From contig CM019227.1 in NCBI GenBank assembly GCA_009741485.1, positions 18,091,038 through 18,155,037 of the forward strand: a stretch of 64,000 nt of DNA, read 5' to 3'. Under the pieces are notes generated by a model that did not search any database, was not told the origin of the DNA, and worked only from the letters and a program-made list of their open reading frames with translations. The position numbers and the translations under genes were made by a program. The number at the start of each line of letters is the position of its first letter. Position 1 is the stretch's first letter. Below are positions 46,501-50,468 of this stretch, piece after piece. Origin of the DNA: Malurus cyaneus samueli. Lineage: Eukaryota; Chordata; Aves; Passeriformes; Maluridae.

Positions 46501-49500
46501 CTCCGTGGTGCAGGTTTTGCTGGTGGTTCTGCTCCCCGTGGCTCCCCATGCTGAGGCTGCTTTGCTGTCAAAATCATCCATGTTTACCTTCCCTGGGTAT
46601 AGCTGAGGGTTGCTAATCTATAAATAGGGATCTGAAGAGTGGGTTTGCTCTTCCAGGGCTTTGTTCCCCTCGGATTTCCTGCAAAATCTCACAGTTTAGT
46701 CTCTCAATTGGCTGTTTTTCCACTTCACTCCCTATATTGGGAATACCAGTATGTGTACTTGGTAAACTGGTTAGTACAGGAAGCACTACTCAGTGTATCT
46801 GTTGTGGCTACCGGTGGCCTGTCCCAAGAACTCTTGAAATCAAGCAGAAACAGTGGAGCAGAAGGAAATGTAGATGCTGTGTCCTCTGTGGAAGAATTAA
46901 ATGCCCCCAGAGCTTCAGCACTGTGTGCTGGAGCCTGTGCAGTTTGGGGTCAGACTTTGGAAATGGATCTCACTTGACCCCACAGCCAAATATCACAGGA
47001 TTTTGAGCACTGGAGCACAATATCTTCCTTTATTCTCCACCCCTCCATAGTGTTGGGGAAGTCATGAACCGTGCATGGTAAGGAGAGTTTACACGTGCAT
47101 GTCCAGCCAGGAGCCAGGGGTTGCTGGCAGCAATGATCACTGAAGTGCAGCCTGCACAATTATTCCTTGGAAGAGGATTTTTGTGTTGCATTTCATGTAT
47201 TTTAGCACCATATTAAAATGCAGAATTCAGATGTGTCTGTAGATTCACGAATGCTGACTGAGCTGCAAAAGGCCTTGAGATATTCGCTTCAAGGGCAATG
47301 AATAAGCAGAAGCTGATTACTGTCATATTAAATCTGATCATCAGGAAAAACCCATGGGGTTTGTTCTCAGGAATTATTCATTCCTACAAGTTTGATTTTT
47401 TTTTCTTTTTTCATCTTTTTTTTCATGGCAGAATGTTCACAAGGTCCTGAGCACACACAGTCATTTACCAGATGAGAAAAGGTAGGAGATGGCTTCTGGG
47501 AATGGTGAACAGCAATACGAAATGTCCTTTTCTGACCTTTCTCAGGGGAAGGTGCTTCATATGTGACTTACCCAGAGTTTCTAAACATACCTTCACTTTG
47601 GAAGTGAAACCATGGGAGAAAGATGATCTGTAGACTGCTGGGGGTTGGTGCTCAGGGGCTTTGGCCTCTGTTCAGGCTTTTTTTGGGAGTGAGTAGCTGA
47701 AACTCTGCTCTGGCTACGTTGCTCTTGTCAGCAGAGACTCCAAGCAGGTTTTTCCAAAGCAGCAGAATTTTGATCCACCTGCTTTTCCAAACACAAACCA
47801 GGTTTTGGCTCCAGGACCACATCCTTTTTTATCAGCAGTTAGAGTAGATGGAGTGTAAACAAAGAGCTCACAAGACTCTCAGTTGCCTTAATGAAATAGA
47901 GCTCAGGCTTCTGAACTCCCCTCCAACCTTAACCTATCTCCCATCACTTGGGAATAAATGTATCATGACTCTATGTGTGTTTTTAACAGCTTAAATAATT
48001 GAAAAGTCACAATCCCATCGATTATGACCCTTAAAAAATCCGGGTTTTAGGAGGGATGGAAAACAGTTTTTAAGATTCCAAGTTGGTTATTTCTAATATA
48101 ATGAGGGGGAAATTTTGACAAATTCTGAAGAATACTTTGTCATTTGTCTGTAACAAAGCAACGCAAGTTTGTCTAGCAGACACTTGAATGCTGAGGGATG
48201 GAGATGCAACCCCTCCAAACACACAGAATTTATGTAGCACATCGTCCCTGAGAGGCTGGCCAGGATTGTCAATGACTGTTCTCTGATAGAAGTATTGATG
48301 GCACTTTCCATATTTATAAGCGTCAACCATGAAACAGAAGAGGATAAAACAGATGCAGTCTCAGACACATCTCTTCCATCTTCAGATCTTGTTGACCTTT
48401 TGCTCTCAGAAGCTAGAGAACTGTTAGCGCCAATCCTCTCCAAGGACGGTAAGTACTAAATTAACCAGAGAAACCTGAACCCCAGCAAGTATCAGGGATG
48501 TCTGTCAGTGTTACTGACAGTTTCCAGCACCTTCCATATTTTTCCATACCAGTTAAGCCTCTTTGATTCTCTCATGCTCACTGAGATGTAATTGCCCGCC
48601 CTATATCCCTGTGACTCATATTTGAATCTGCAATGCAGACTCGCAGGGTATGGAGTCAAAGACTTGTGCCCAGGGCCAGAGAAAAGGTGTTTATCCAGGG
48701 AACAAACCCTAACAGGCAGGAGGATGATTTCACAGAATCACAAAAATGCTGGTTGAAACGGACTGCTGGAGATCAGATCTTCTGCTCCAGGCAGGACCAT
48801 TCCAGTAGATGGGATCTGCAGTGGCTTTAGCCAGCTTGAGGTGTTCAGCCCCCCAGGATGGAGATCTCTCCCTGTTCTGTGACAAAGATCTTCCCAGCAG
48901 CCAGCCTGAGCTCCCCCAGGGGCAGCCTGTGGCCACTGCCCCCAGTTACACTGGCTGCCCTGCTTAGAACAGCTTGGCTCCAGCATCCTTTAATTGCTGC
49001 TGACATAGGAGTGGGTGCTGTGTAGTTGCCTCTCAGCCTCCTCTTTGCCAGGCTAAACCAGCCCAGCTCCCTCAGCCCTCTCCAGCCTCTCCTTGCAGGC
49101 CTGGGGCTCCCCTTGCTGGACCCTCTCCAGTTTCCCAATGGTTTTAAACCCAGGATCCAAACTTTCCTTACACCATCCAGGTACAACTGAGTGATGCTGA
49201 GCAGGAGGGAACAGTCAGGACCCCATTTCCTTGGAGTACAAACCAGCCATGCTCCCTTCTCTTCACATGCCTGTGAGAAAATCAAAGAACAGGCACCCAG
49301 CTCCATGGCAGTCTGGATTAACTTTCCCAGTCTGGGGCTCTGAGCTGCTCCAGGAGCCATAAACATTCCTTGGCAGTGATTATTTGACCCTGTTTGTCTC
49401 TTCCCACACAAAACGAGTGTCTCATCTCCTCTGTGTCACATCCAGGTGAATGCACAGCCCCAAACAGGTGCCCAGTCCTTCCTCTTTGATCCTATTCACC

Positions 49501-49779
49501 AACCCAACATGGCCATGGCCCAGCACTGGCTTTGTCTCAAAGCACAAGACACAAAGGAAATAATTGCAGCCTTTCAGAAGCACCTCTGATTTATGAGCGT
49601 TGCCAGCATTTTCTGATTTCCTGCCCCATTTAAATGTGCATTATCATAATGCAGCAGTACTGCTTGCATTGGGCATGTTCTCTCCACTAACACTTGGCTC
49701 TGTGCTTCCATCTGCAGCTCTGCCATGGGACAGGGACCAGTGCCTGCCTGCTGAAGGAATCCCAAATTACAAGGAGTAG
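10342..49779 (+). CDS. STXBP4-like protein with two PDZ domains (whole gene, 21 coding exons)
   Basis: Joining the exons listed below gives a 677-residue protein with every splice phase consistent. The order is PDZ1 (about residues 25-117), Ser/Pro linker (118-190), PDZ2 (191-285), second linker (286-365), EF-hand-like block (366-425), coiled coil (445-610), acidic segment (615-657) and WW remnant (658-677). From PDZ2 onward it aligns end to end with human STXBP4 (553 residues), a PDZ/coiled-coil/WW adaptor that binds syntaxin-4 and controls insulin-dependent GLUT4 vesicle docking. The extra N-terminal PDZ domain marks it as a paralogue rather than STXBP4 itself. A cytosolic scaffold role in membrane traffic is inferred from the family. 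There is no signal peptide or membrane segment. In this assembly exon 5 lies on the minus strand and exon 4 is duplicated, so the exons are not collinear here. I do not know an approved symbol. Confidence 0.85.
10592..11092 (+). repeat. GATGATGG-type minisatellite
   Basis: An imperfect tandem array of 'ggggatgatggtgagagg' units with variants 'aatca' and 'tgatgca', starting about 200 bases after the first coding exon. The + strand is almost free of pyrimidines except T. The 181-residue minus-strand ORF rich in Pro, Ser and His is simply the translation of this array. Confidence 0.95.
11093..12842. other. Intron 1, remainder
   Basis: Between the first coding exon and exon 2. No recognisable repeat family or exon; a polypyrimidine-rich acceptor ends at 12842. 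Confidence 0.6.
12843..12916 (+). CDS. STXBP4-like exon 2, start of PDZ1
   Basis: Acceptor 'cttgtctccccag', donor 'gtaagc'. Encodes [10 protein letters not shown] then [15 protein letters not shown]. It supplies the first beta strand and the G-L-G of the PDZ carboxylate-binding loop, and the loop is completed by exon 3. It enters in phase 2 and leaves in phase 1, matching both neighbours. Confidence 0.8.
13241..13584 (+). repeat. (GATA)n tetranucleotide repeat
   Basis: A long GATA/GACA array: imperfect on the left, nearly pure for about 70 bases at 13515-13575. The 248-residue and 86-residue minus-strand ORFs made of Ser-Ile-Tyr-Leu are its translation. It lies in intron 2. Confidence 0.97.
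13585..14564. other. Intron 2, part
   Basis: No exon recognised. At 14068-14100 there is a tight cluster of homeodomain-type ATTA/TAAT cores (three 'attaat' copies within 30 bases), a possible binding-site cluster but without further support. Confidence 0.4.
14565..14815 (-). mobile_element. CR1 LINE 3' fragment
   Basis: 'gaaatggtttgggttggaag' is followed by 'gccatgagcagggacacctt' and 'ccaatatcccatccatccct', the reverse complement of the CR1 3' region. ORFs in all frames here repeat the peptides seen at the other CR1 copies. Confidence 0.9.
14898..16268 (+). repeat. 22-bp minisatellite, about 60 units
   Basis: Tandem copies of a 22-base unit of the form 'tatcccagttggatacaggc' plus 'ac', with a small set of recurring variants: ATA/ATG in the middle and a variable 2-3 base joint (CACT, GCGCT, GTGCT, TTCT, AGCT). 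Some units are shortened by one to three bases. Because 22 is not a multiple of three and the unit has no forward stop in any frame, all three + frames stay open for 420-500 codons. It lies in intron 2, about 3.5 kb before exon 3. Confidence 0.97.
16269..19247. other. Intron 2, part
   Basis: No exon of the gene fits here. The AT-rich unique block at 17470-17630 and the stretch 17000-17160 look more complex and less repeat-like than their surroundings and may be non-coding regulatory DNA. The rest is unremarkable. Confidence 0.45.
18913..18999 (+). repeat. 30-bp tandem repeat, three copies
   Basis: Three near-identical 30-base units starting at 18913, 18943 and 18973 (each begins 'ctcagggatggatcag'). 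Two substitutions separate copy 1 from copy 2. Confidence 0.95.
19248..19702 (+). mobile_element. CR1 LINE 3' fragment, sense
   Basis: Sense-strand CR1: 'gatgctccaagggctggagc', then 'cccctggatccctggcagtg', ending in 'tccattccatgattctgtga'. It stops 56 bases before exon 3, so the insertion sits next to that exon's branch-point region. Confidence 0.92.
19758..19853 (+). CDS. STXBP4-like exon 3, PDZ1 core
   Basis: Acceptor 'ctttccctgcag', donor 'gtgagt'. With the preceding G it reads G-I-K-V-I-G-G then [20 protein letters not shown] and V-A-Y-A-D. This completes the G-L-G-I carboxylate-binding loop and gives PDZ strands beta-2 and beta-3 ([11 protein letters not shown] is the typical 'xVxxIxPGG' segment). 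It leaves in phase 1. Confidence 0.9.
20092..21449 (+). repeat. Inverted duplication, left arm
   Basis: The reverse complement of 22341-23670, collinear over about 1.35 kb. It carries exon 4 and an intron-borne CR1 piece (21317-21400). Identity is high, with mostly small deletions in the right arm. The arm ends at '...ctctcatgtg'; beyond it the left copy runs into the (GGGAA)n tract and the right copy into the DNA with exon 5. Confidence 0.93.
20644..20713 (+). CDS. STXBP4-like exon 4, PDZ1 (forward copy)
   Basis: Acceptor 'tttccttttgcag', donor 'gtactg'. It encodes [20 protein letters not shown] followed by T-S-E and two bases of Arg, the very conserved PDZ 'DGRLxxGDxIxxVNG' segment. The first residue of the alpha-B helix, which helps set ligand class, appears to be Ser (T-S-E-R-A). 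It enters in phase 1 from exon 3, but the following exon on this strand is missing because exon 5 is inverted. Confidence 0.9.
21461..21645 (+). repeat. (GGGAA)n purine tract
   Basis: A nearly pure GGGAA/GGGAAG repeat. It lies exactly between the left arm of the inverted duplication and the DNA holding inverted exon 5, so it marks the likely join. ORFs of Lys/Gly/Arg/Glu across it are not real. Confidence 0.97.
21646..22068. other. Spacer of the inverted duplication
   Basis: Single-copy DNA continuous with inverted exon 5. It should be read in minus orientation as intron 5. No other exon is recognised. Confidence 0.6.
22069..22143 (-). CDS. STXBP4-like exon 5, end of PDZ1, on the wrong strand
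   Basis: Read on the minus strand: acceptor 'ctggtgttccag', then G completing AG|G = Arg, then [20 protein letters not shown] and D-D-D-A plus two bases of Arg, donor 'gtacgg'. This is the PDZ alpha-B helix (A-V-D-I-L-R) and last strand (M-R-L-L-I-A-R). The phase fits exon 4 before it and exon 6 (31255, + strand) after it. It is the only copy in the window, so PDZ1 cannot be completed from the + strand as assembled. Confidence 0.88.
22341..23670 (-). repeat. Inverted duplication, right arm
   Basis: Reverse-complement copy of 20092-21449, ending directly at the second N gap. Relative to the left arm it lacks several short runs (for example around 22440-22600, in the DNA equivalent to 21180-21340), so it is about 30 bases shorter. 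The loss of bases rather than substitution suggests lower-quality sequence or a second haplotype. Confidence 0.93.
23048..23117 (-). CDS. STXBP4-like exon 4, inverted second copy
   Basis: Identical in coding content to 20644-20713 and bounded by the same acceptor and donor. On the minus strand it stands in the correct order with exon 5 (22143-22069), about 900 bases away. The inverted segment therefore contains a proper exon 4-exon 5 pair while the forward strand has exon 4 only. Confidence 0.9.
23671..23695. other. Assembly gap (25 N)
   Basis: 25 undetermined bases at the outer end of the right inverted arm. The gap position and the inversion boundary coincide. Confidence 0.99.
23696..25831. 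other. Intron 5, part
   Basis: No exon recognised. A short (CAG)n run lies at 24484-24505. The stretch 24690-24860 is an AT-rich, non-repetitive block that may be non-coding regulatory DNA. The 225-residue minus-strand ORF runs through the N gap and is not credible. Confidence 0.45.
25832..26290 (-). mobile_element. CR1 LINE fragment
   Basis: 'cagagtcactgaggttagaa' at the left is the reverse-complement CR1 3' end. It is followed by 'tccttggatacttccagggg', a 'ccaccactgctctgggcag' block and the 'ccctgtccagagccacaagg' block. It belongs to a different CR1 subfamily from the copies at 26535 and 37604, judged by these blocks. Confidence 0.85.
26535..27370 (-). mobile_element. CR1 LINE, long 3' copy with RT C-terminal part
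   Basis: About 835 bases of CR1 in minus orientation. On the minus strand 27300-27130 encodes a degraded C-terminal part of the CR1 reverse transcriptase (K-C-N-K-A-K-C, then D-L-G-V-L-V type blocks), followed by the 3' region up to the terminal 'ggttaggttggagggaacct'. Frameshifts show it is dead. Confidence 0.9.
27371..28889. other. Intron 5, part
   Basis: No exon or repeat recognised. Confidence 0.4.
28890..29345 (-). mobile_element. CR1-like fragment, degraded
   Basis: Blocks such as 'aatcatttaggctgagaaag', 'catccacacatcttttgaac' and 'ggtgattccaccacttcctt' follow the reverse complement of an older CR1 subfamily. The right end is approximate. Confidence 0.6.
29346..31254. other. Intron 5, end
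   Basis: No exon recognised. A short CR1 3' end in minus orientation lies near 30909-30960 ('agcatcataggatcacaaag'). The rest is unassigned. Confidence 0.45.
31255..31340 (+). CDS. STXBP4-like exon 6, linker
   Basis: Acceptor 'gggtttgtttgcag', donor 'gtgagt'. After completing Arg it reads [15 protein letters not shown], then [13 protein letters not shown]. It joins PDZ1 to a Ser-rich linker. The phase (1 base in, 1 base out) fits exon 5 on the minus strand and exon 7. Confidence 0.85.
31341..32041. other. Intron 6
   Basis: No recognisable element. The acceptor for exon 7 is 'ttttgctgctcag'. Confidence 0.6.
32042..32162 (+). CDS. STXBP4-like exon 7, Ser/Pro-rich linker
   Basis: Encodes R-Y-L-E then [20 protein letters not shown], ending [15 protein letters not shown]. 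Low-complexity and probably disordered, it is rich in S-P and R-S-x-S-P sites suited to phosphorylation. The donor is 'gtacgt'. The 341-residue ORF across this place is in a different frame and is a shadow. Confidence 0.85.
32163..34554. other. Intron 7
   Basis: Holds a short CR1 3' fragment in minus orientation at 33138-33205 ('gggttggtttggatgggacc'). Otherwise unassigned. Confidence 0.55.
34555..34696 (+). CDS. STXBP4-like exon 8, start of PDZ2
   Basis: Acceptor 'cttctctcccttgcag', donor 'gtaagt'. Encodes Y-S-I-D-S-G-I-Q, then [20 protein letters not shown], then [19 protein letters not shown]. The G-L-G-L loop and the 'G-P-x-x-Y-V/I-Q-E-(L/I)-(L/I)-P-x-G-D-C-Y-K' stretch match the single PDZ of STXBP4 closely, including the rare D-C-Y-K. 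Confidence 0.95.
34885..34991 (+). CDS. STXBP4-like exon 9, PDZ2
   Basis: Acceptor 'ctgtttgtttag', donor 'gtaggc'. It encodes [20 protein letters not shown], then [15 protein letters not shown]. The first residue of helix alpha-B is His (T-H-E-E-A), the class I PDZ signature, where human STXBP4 has Phe (S-F-E-E-A). It ends with two bases of Arg. Confidence 0.95.
35336..35612 (+). mobile_element. CR1 LINE fragment, sense
   Basis: The sense CR1 block 'atcaggaaagatctcttcat' leads to 'aggctgcccagggcagtggt' and ends 'tttaagcattccatgattc'. It lies in intron 9, about 150 bases before exon 10. Confidence 0.9.
35761..35914 (+). CDS. STXBP4-like exon 10, end of PDZ2 and linker
   Basis: Acceptor 'tgctgtttgttgaag', donor 'gtaggt'. 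It reads [11 protein letters not shown], the last PDZ strand (human STXBP4 has S-A-W-E-I-A-F-I at this point). A non-conserved linker rich in Pro, Leu and Ser follows, ending K-V-H-V-R-S-P-E in phase 0. Confidence 0.8.
35915..37452. other. Intron 10
   Basis: No repeat or exon recognised; ORFs on both strands are short and featureless. Confidence 0.5.
37453..37525 (+). CDS. STXBP4-like exon 11, linker
   Basis: Acceptor 'ctcgtttttctag', donor 'gtgagt'. It encodes [15 protein letters not shown] then [10 protein letters not shown] second acceptor-like 'gtcaccag' lies 43 bases inside, but using it would shift the frame and meet a stop in exon 12. The upstream acceptor is therefore the one that keeps the gene open (73 bases, phase 0 in, phase 1 out). 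Confidence 0.75.
37604..37885 (-). mobile_element. CR1 LINE 3' copy with terminal repeat
   Basis: It starts with four copies of the 8-base 'cagaatca' type end repeat (37602-37637), then 'ggtttgggttggaagggacc' and the full 3' block to 'cccaatatcccatctaacct'. This is one of the best-preserved CR1 copies in the window and so probably a younger one. It is in minus orientation. Confidence 0.95.
37886..40413. other. Intron 11, remainder
   Basis: No exon recognised. AT-rich DNA before 40413 provides the exon 12 acceptor. Confidence 0.5.
40414..40511 (+). CDS. STXBP4-like exon 12
   Basis: Acceptor 'ttttttattttttcag', donor 'gtaagt'. It encodes [20 protein letters not shown], then [12 protein letters not shown]. 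The tail matches the STXBP4 block S-L-N-P-S-V-R-F-K-A-E-K-L-E-M, so this is the beginning of the conserved region after the linker. Confidence 0.9.
40512..42151. other. Intron 12
   Basis: GC-rich, CpG-containing DNA at 40990-41300 is the most CpG-dense stretch inside the gene, but I see no exon or promoter proof. No repeat recognised. Confidence 0.5.
42152..42248 (+). CDS. STXBP4-like exon 13, EF-hand-like block
   Basis: Acceptor 'gtttctgctccag', donor 'gtgaga'. It encodes [21 protein letters not shown], then [11 protein letters not shown]. Human STXBP4 has a similar segment (L-N-Y-L-G-I then D-S-K-G-T-V-S-F-G-D). The shape is helix, loop with D-x-Q-G-x-V, helix, like an EF-hand whose first loop ligand is Thr instead of Asp. 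Confidence 0.93.
42390..42660 (-). mobile_element. CR1 LINE 3' fragment
   Basis: 'gaatcctggaatggcttgga' followed by 'tccaggctgctccaag' type blocks and 'cccaatatccaatctaaacc' identifies a minus-orientation CR1 3' end in intron 13. Confidence 0.92.
42985..43703 (+). mobile_element. CR1 LINE, sense, with RT C-terminal part
   Basis: On the + strand 43030-43190 encodes [16 protein letters not shown] and later a D-L-G-V type block, the end of the CR1 reverse transcriptase in degraded form. The usual 3' region follows, to 'caaaccattccatgattctg'. A short local duplication of 'gaacaattcctt' type sequence is at 43475-43520. Confidence 0.92.
44228..44316 (+). CDS. STXBP4-like exon 14
   Basis: Acceptor 'ttgtttctcacag', donor 'gtcagt'. 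With the G from exon 13 it reads [20 protein letters not shown] then [10 protein letters not shown]. It supplies the helix after the EF-hand-like loop and matches STXBP4 (G-D-F-V-Q-V-A-R-N-L then Q-L-D-E). Confidence 0.92.
44795..44887 (+). CDS. STXBP4-like exon 15, start of coiled coil
   Basis: Acceptor 'ccctctccttgcag', donor 'gtggag'. It encodes [10 protein letters not shown] then [20 protein letters not shown] and K. Leucines recur at heptad spacing from 'LEQLQLEM' on. Phase 0 at both ends. Confidence 0.92.
45380..45445 (+). CDS. STXBP4-like exon 16, coiled coil
   Basis: Acceptor 'atatttcccatag', donor 'gttagt'. It encodes [20 protein letters not shown] then N-Q. Phase 0 at both ends, 22 residues, continuing the heptads. 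It corresponds to the E-K-L-L-E-S-D-K-Q-R-K-Q-L-T-E-E-L-Q segment of STXBP4. Confidence 0.92.
45535..45723 (+). CDS. STXBP4-like exon 17, coiled coil
   Basis: Acceptor 'gtgggtgcttgcag', donor 'gtaatg'. It is the best conserved part of the coiled coil: [24 protein letters not shown], then [10 protein letters not shown]. In STXBP4 the equivalent has the same Q-R-Q-A-H and D-Y-E-E-V-I-x-L-L-E-A signatures. This is the strongest single evidence for the family assignment. Confidence 0.96.
45786..45960 (-). mobile_element. CR1 LINE 3' fragment
   Basis: 'catagagtcatgggatgcat' then 'ggttggaaggggccataaag' and 'gtgggcagggacacctacca', a minus-orientation CR1 3' end in intron 17. Confidence 0.9.
46185..46301 (+). 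CDS. STXBP4-like exon 18, coiled coil
   Basis: Acceptor 'tgtccctgcctcag', donor 'gtgagg'. It encodes [20 protein letters not shown], then [24 protein letters not shown]4 has D-L-K-K-R then D-C-Q-L-R-K-S-E-x-x-R-K and K-L-L-H-F-V in the same places. Confidence 0.95.
46302..47431. other. Intron 18
   Basis: No repeat or exon recognised. A T-rich tract (47398-47424) precedes the exon 19 acceptor 'tttcatggcag'. Confidence 0.55.
47432..47481 (+). CDS. STXBP4-like exon 19
   Basis: A 50-base exon with donor 'gtagga', encoding [16 protein letters not shown] plus two bases. It is the end of the coiled coil (STXBP4: E-A-I-Q-E-V-F-S-D-N-S-T). Confidence 0.8.
48321..48448 (+). CDS. STXBP4-like exon 20, acidic segment before WW
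   Basis: Donor 'gtaagt' at 48449 is clear. It encodes [20 protein letters not shown], then [15 protein letters not shown], then A-P-I-L-S-K-D. The acceptor 'catatttataag' is chosen because it is the only reasonable AG in the required phase; a weaker one at 48250 would lengthen the exon by 71 bases but break the phase unless the boundary differs. STXBP4 has E-L-V-K-S-V-R-A-L-L-D-M-D before its WW domain. Confidence 0.6.
48725..49410 (-). mobile_element. CR1 LINE fragment
   Basis: 'cacagaatcacaaaaatgct' at the left edge is the reverse-complement 3' end. Blocks such as 'ctttgccaggctaaaccagc', 'cccagctccctcagccctct' and 'ttgctggaccctctccag' then identify an older CR1 subfamily. It lies in the last intron, between exon 20 and the WW remnant. 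Confidence 0.88.
49718..49779 (+). CDS. STXBP4-like exon 21, truncated WW domain and stop
   Basis: Acceptor 'tgcttccatctgcag'. With G from exon 20 it reads [20 protein letters not shown] and then TAG (49777-49779). STXBP4 reads M-D-C-L-P-Y-G-W-E-E-A-Y-T-A-D-G-I-K-Y-F. The D-x-L-P start, the A-(D/E)-G-I block and the exon phase all match, but the first WW tryptophan position holds Arg and the frame stops where the Y-F strand should continue. The second Trp half is absent. It is either a degenerate terminal exon or, less likely, a chance match. Confidence 0.55.
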
Positions 49780-50462
49780 GTGTCAAAATTGCCATGGTCT
49801 GTAATTTGGACAGCACACATACTAAAAATTCCTGTTTGCTTTGTTAGAAATTTTTAACCGAAACTGTTGCTTCACAACTTTTGATCAGGCACTCTAGGAG
49901 AGGCCTCCAGATGGCCATGACAGAGAAATACTGTGAAATTCCTAGACAGCAAGAGACTTCCCACCTTGCACAGTGTGAATTCCTTGATTTCTCTTTTGCT
50001 TTGTAAAATGCTGGCTTTCCTTCAGACCAGATGGGAATTTGTGGTTCTGTGGCTTGTCTAGCTGGCATTTTTACAGTGAGCTCTGTGCAAGGAAAAAAGC
50101 ATCACTGAACGTGTTAATCTTCTATGTTGTGGTATCGAGATGCTGCAAAGCCCCAGACAAGGAGAACAGGATGACATGGCTTTGTTTGTACCTTGAATTC
50201 TTAAATTTTCCGGAATATAAATGGTTTATATTTAACAGAGCCATTTCCTAAAGTTATCTGAAAGGGCACTTTGAGACCTAAATATCTCCTACCACTTTCT
50301 TAGCTTAACTCAACCTGAAGATCTGCCAGCACAGTTTTTTGTTTAGGTACAAAGTACCCATTTGCAAACAATAATTTCAAGGTTATGAAAAACATTTTCA
50401 GACAAAACTGGCAGCCACCACAGTCTAACCAGGCAAGAGCTGTAGCTTCCTCTCCTTTCCTA

Positions 50463-50468
50463 AATAAA
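50463..50468 (+). terminator. Candidate polyadenylation signal (AATAAA)
   Basis: First AATAAA after the stop codon at 49779, giving a 3' untranslated region of about 0.7 kb. A second AATAAA lies at 51354-51359. Neither is confirmed by a clear downstream GT-rich element. Confidence 0.35.
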
